DNA of 9,345 nucleotides from JARRLC01 sp050290865. Its GTDB lineage: Bacteria; Pseudomonadota; Alphaproteobacteria; Rhizobiales; Rhodomicrobiaceae. Position 1 is the first letter of the stretch; each line of letters starts with the position of its first letter. The position numbers and the translations under genes were made by a program. Below the pieces are notes generated by a model that had not been told where the DNA came from, ran no database searches, and was given only the letters and a program-made list of their open reading frames with translations. Below, piece after piece: positions 6,108 through 9,345 of this stretch. Location: positions 1 to 9,345 of the forward strand of contig JBNKIW010000076.1 in NCBI GenBank assembly GCA_050290865.1, given 5' to 3'.

Positions 6108-6327
6108 AGATCACGAACGCAGTTTGCACACGCGCGGCTGGCGTTGAGGGTTCCCGGTGACGGTGTGCTTAATGCCCTCCCAATTTCCAGCGCCCTTTCA
6201 AACAAAATGCAACGAATAGTTGAGACAATTCGCGAAAACCATGGGCTGCGGGATATGTGGCCGGCCTCCTGGCGCCTGCACTCACTACAACACCGCAGCC
6301 CCAAGCGCTGGGGTTCGGAATAGGCAG

Positions 6328-9300
6328 ATGCAGCGCAGCCTCCATCATACGCCGAAAGAACTCGCAGCCTTGGGGTATGCGGACCTGTCCCCGATCGGTG
6401 AGACGGCGGGCATCCTCCTCTACCGTGCTCTTGCGCCGGATGACGAGCGCGTCCTGATCAAAACGCCTGTCTCGGTCAGGCCCCCGGCGCCAGTCCTTCA
6501 CCAGCTCGAACATGAACTGAAAATCGCCCGCGAACTGAACCCGGAATTCGTGGTGCGGCCCCTCAAGATCGAGATGAGCGGCGGCCGGACGGCGTTGATC
6601 CTGGAGGACTGCCCTTATCCGCTTCTCTCGGAATCGCTGAAGGAGCCGCTGGAGGTGGAACCCTTCCTTCGCATCGCCACCGGAATTGCCGCCGCATTGG
6701 CCGAGGTGCACAGTGCGGGACTGGTGCACAAGGACATCAAGCCGGCCAACATCTTTGCGACCGAGGGAGGCGAGGCGAAGCTCACCGGCTTCGGCATCGC
6801 CTCGAAACTGTCACGCGAACGGCAGGCGCCCGGCCCGCCCGAGGTCATCGCCGGGACGCTTAGCCATATGGCGCCGGAGCAGACGGGCCGGATGAACCGC
6901 TCCATCGACACCCGCAGCGATCTCTACGCGCTGGGCGTGACGTTCTATCAGATGCTGACCGGCCAGCTTCCGTTCACCGCCTCCGACCCCATGGAATGGG
7001 TGCACTGCCATATCGCGCTCGCCCCGACGCCGCCTCGCGAGCACGTGCCCGCCATCCCCGTGCCGCTGTCGGACATCGTCATGAAGCTCATGGCCAAGGC
7101 TGCCGAGGAGCGCTACCAGACTGCCGAAGGTCTGAAAGCCGATCTGGAGCGCTGCACCGCGGAATGGCGGGAGCGCGGGCGCATCGAGCCGTTTCCGCTG
7201 GGCGCACGCGATGTTCCGGACCGCCTCATGATCCCGGAGAAACTCTATGGGCGCGAGCGGGAAGTCGGCACGCTGCTCGCCGCCTTCGACCGCGTGGTAG
7301 CCAGCGGCAAGCCGGAACTCGTGCTCGTGTCGGGTTATTCCGGCATCGGCAAATCCGCGGTGGTGAACGAACTGCACAAGGCACTCGTGCCCTCGCGCGC
7401 CCTGTTCGCCGGCGGCAAATTCGACCAGTACAAGCGCGACATTCCGTACGCCACTCTCGCCCAGGCGATGCAGACCCTTGTCCGCCAGGTTCTCGGCAGA
7501 CGCGAGGAGGAAACCGCCCGCTGGCGGGAGGCCGTTCTGGAGGGGGTGGGACCGAACGGCCGCCTCGTCACCGACCTTGTCCCCGATCTCGTGGCGCTCA
7601 TCGGCGAACAGCCGCCCGTTGCCGAAGTGCCGCCCCAGGACGCGCAGAACCGCTTCAACAGCGTCTTCCGCCGCTTCCTCGGGGTCTTCGCGCGCCCCGA
7701 GCATCCTCTCGCCCTGTTTCTCGACGATCTGCAATGGCTGGACGCCGCGACGCTGCATCTGACCGAGTATCTGATGGGCCACCCGGATGTCCGACATCTC
7801 CTCCTGATCGGCGCTTATCGCGACAACGAGGTCGGTCCCGCGCACCCGCTCATGGCGGCACTCGATTCCATTCGCAGGAGCGGCGCCAGTGTCTGCCCGA
7901 TCGCGCTTGGTCCGCTGGCCGTGGATGATGTGGTCCGTATGGCTGCGGATGCGCTTCATTGCGATGAGGAAGGGGCCGGGCCGCTGGCGGACCTGGTATA
8001 TGAAAAGACCGGCGGCAATCCGTTTTTCACCATCCAGTTCTTCACCGCGCTCGCCGACGAGGGGCTGGTGGCGTTCGACGGGCGCACGGGGCGCTGGCAG
8101 TGGGATCTCGATCGCATCCGCGCCAAGGGATACAGCGATAACGTGGCCGATCTGATGGTCGGCAAATTGAACCGGCTTCGCACGGAAACACGGGAGGCTG
8201 TGAAGCTGCTTGCCTGCCAGGGGAGTAAGGCGAGACTGGCGACGCTGGTGCTCATTCGGGAAATGCCGGAAGAAGACGTTGAGCTAAATCTCCTGGAGGC
8301 AATCCAGGCCGGGTTCCTGTTCCGGCAGGACGACAGTGTTTCCTTTCTCCATGACCGCGTGCAGGAAGCTGCTTATGCGCTCATCCCTGAAAAGGAACGG
8401 CCACAAATTCATTTGGACATCGGCAGGAAGCTCCTGGGCCAGGTAGGCGCGGGGGATATCGGCGACATCCTTTTCGACGTCGTCAACCACCTCAACCGTG
8501 GCGCCGTATTGATCACGGACGCAGCCGAAAAAGCACGGCTTGCGGAGCTGGACGCCATGGCCGGGAGACGGGCGCGAGCCTCCATCGCCTATGAAACGGC
8601 GCGGGATTTCTTCGCCGCCGCGGCCAGCCTCCTGCAGGAGGACTCATGGGAAACCCGGTATGAATCCCAGTTCGCGCTCTTTCTCGACTGGGCGGAGGCC
8701 GAATATCTGCGCGGCGGCTTCGCCGAGGCAGAGCGTCTTTTCGATACCCTGCTGGCTCACACCAGAAGCGATTTTGATAAAGCCGCCGTCTACGAACTGC
8801 GGCTGAAGGTCTATCAGGTCGAGGGCAGGTATGACGATGCCGTCGCTATGGGGCTCGAGGCTCTTCGAATTTTCGGTGTCGAAATCCCCGAGGGTGAGGA
8901 CGCGCTCAACCGGGCGATCCAGGCAGAGGCAGAGGCGGTAAAGGTGGAACTGCAGGGACGTAGGATAGAAGACCTTCCTTACGCCGAGGAAGCGAGAGAT
9001 CCGCGCGTCAGAGCCGTAATCGGTCTCCTCTCCAATACAGCTCCTGCAGCCTACATCGGCAACAGGCCGCAGCTCTTTCCGTTAATCGCTCTTCTTTTGG
9101 TTCGATACTCCCTGAGTTTCGGACCGACAAAAGAGTCCTGCCACGGCTACAGCGCCTATGGCCTCATGCTGGCGTCACTTTTCGATGCGCCACACGCCGG
9201 CTATGCCTTCTCGGACGCAGCAATCAAGTTGAGCGAAAGGTTCAATGCCCTGCCGCTGACGGGGCTAACCTGGATATCTCACCAGACGGTACCCAAAGAT

Positions 9301-9345
9301 GCTCAGCAGTCCAGCGCTCCGTGTGCGGCTTTCTGTAGGCGCCCA
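6328..9345 (+). CDS. Multidomain Ser/Thr kinase-like / AAA ATPase signalling protein, N-terminal part (runs off window)
   Basis: ATG 6328 follows a weak ribosome site (AGG 6322-6324), and the frame stays open for 1006 codons to the window edge. Residues 15-280 form a protein-kinase-like domain: K45 in VLIK, the catalytic loop HKDIKPAN at 134-141, GTLSHMAPEQTGR and SDLYALGVTFYQMLTG. The usual DFG is GFG at 154-156, so the Mg-binding Asp is missing. Residues 305 to about 550 form an AAA ATPase with Walker A GYSGIGKS (336-343) and Walker B LFLDDLQWLD (D466-D467). The rest is helical, as in STAND-type signalling proteins. Known proteins of this architecture continue into GAF and histidine-kinase domains (often over 1600 residues); those parts are outside the window or lost. 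They are thought to be cytoplasmic sensors, with unknown signals. It lies in the same direction as the retron, 928 bases away, and is probably independent. The last 25 residues or so do not resemble the family. Confidence 0.85.
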   Translation, partial: MQRSLHHTPKELAALGYADLSPIGETAGILLYRALAPDDERVLIKTPVSVRPPAPVLHQLEHELKIARELNPEFVVRPLKIEMSGGRTALILEDCPYPLLSESLKEPLEVEPFLRIATGIAAALAEVHSAGLVHKDIKPANIFATEGGEAKLTGFGIASKLSRERQAPGPPEVIAGTLSHMAPEQTGRMNRSIDTRSDLYALGVTFYQMLTGQLPFTASDPMEWVHCHIALAPTPPREHVPAIPVPLSDIVMKLMAKAAEERYQTAEGLKADLERCTAEWRERGRIEPFPLGARDVPDRLMIPEKLYGREREVGTLLAAFDRVVASGKPELVLVSGYSGIGKSAVVNELHKALVPSRALFAGGKFDQYKRDIPYATLAQAMQTLVRQVLGRREEETARWREAVLEGVGPNGRLVTDLVPDLVALIGEQPPVAEVPPQDAQNRFNSVFRRFLGVFARPEHPLALFLDDLQWLDAATLHLTEYLMGHPDVRHLLLIGAYRDNEVGPAHPLMAALDSIRRSGASVCPIALGPLAVDDVVRMAADALHCDEEGAGPLADLVYEKTGGNPFFTIQFFTALADEGLVAFDGRTGRWQWDLDRIRAKGYSDNVADLMVGKLNRLRTETREAVKLLACQGSKARLATLVLIREMPEEDVELNLLEAIQAGFLFRQDDSVSFLHDRVQEAAYALIPEKERPQIHLDIGRKLLGQVGAGDIGDILFDVVNHLNRGAVLITDAAEKARLAELDAMAGRRARASIAYETARDFFAAAASLLQEDSWETRYESQFALFLDWAEAEYLRGGFAEAERLFDTLLAHTRSDFDKAAVYELRLKVYQVEGRYDDAVAMGLEALRIFGVEIPEGEDALNRAIQAEAEAVKVELQGRRIEDLPYAEEARDPRVRAVIGLLSNTAPAAYIGNRPQLFPLIALLLVRYSLSFGPTKESCHGYSAYGLMLASLFDAPHAGYAFSDAAIKLSERFNALPLTGLTWISHQTVPKDAQQSSAPCAAFCRRP

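Larger units (their letters stand above)
5400..6327. other. Gene-poor decayed region between the retron and the kinase gene
   Basis: About 930 bases without an intact gene. Frames here are short, lack good ribosome sites and do not read as known families. The recognisable contents are an hsdR remnant at the left edge, a 35-base palindrome near 5755, a ParE-like toxin remnant ending at 5953 and tandem hairpins near 6071-6107. I found no tRNA, transposase or clear attachment site. The kinase promoter should lie in the A/T-richer stretch 6180-6240, but I could not pick one. Confidence 0.6.

Noticed and set aside
5872..6147. 91-codon + strand frame overlapping the toxin remnant
   Set aside because: Out of frame with the ParE-like sequence, low-complexity basic product, no start signal.
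6996..7928. 310-codon + strand frame within the kinase/ATPase gene
   Set aside because: Arg/Pro/Ala-rich out-of-frame translation; the overlapping frame has Walker A and B motifs.

Overview
The window (about 62-63% G+C by eye) looks like an accessory, defence-island stretch of a Gram-negative chromosome. An alphaproteobacterium, perhaps of the Rhizobiales, is my best guess. That rests on base composition, codon use and the type of multidomain kinase at the right end; nothing in the window proves it.

The centre (446-5399, + strand) is a complete, tightly packed four-part retron operon. In order it holds: (1) a 627-residue all-helical protein, probably built of ARM/HEAT-type repeats; (2) a 528-residue protein with a winged helix and a C-terminal SWIM zinc finger, translationally coupled to the first gene by an ATGA overlap; (3) a structured non-coding RNA (msr-msd, about 3925-4090) that can be folded by hand, with a1/a2 closing repeats, an msr hairpin and a branched msd; (4) a 427-residue retron reverse transcriptase with the catalytic YADD box and both retron-specific signatures, NAxxH (NARPH) and VTG. 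As I recall the published retron classification, ARM plus WH-SWIM partners define type XIII, whose effector mechanism is poorly understood. The expected logic is that the RT makes RNA-linked DNA (msDNA) from the ncRNA, the RT-msDNA complex restrains the two partner proteins, and phage interference with it releases them. That logic comes from other retron types and is inferred here.

The left flank (1-230) is the 3' end of an M28-family zinc peptidase gene. A 215-base gap with one small hairpin separates it from the retron. The right flank (5400-6327) has no intact gene. It holds a minus-strand remnant of a type I restriction HsdR C-terminus that breaks off at the RT stop codon, a 35-base near-perfect palindrome, a broken ParE/RelE-like toxin remnant on the + strand, and two small tandem hairpins. 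This is the pattern of repeated insertion and decay at one locus.

From 6328 to the window edge runs an open 5' part (1006 codons) of a very large signalling protein: a Ser/Thr-kinase-like domain, a Walker-type AAA ATPase and a helical region. Such proteins usually continue into GAF and histidine-kinase domains, which lie outside the window if they are present. Its last 75 bases or so no longer resemble the family.
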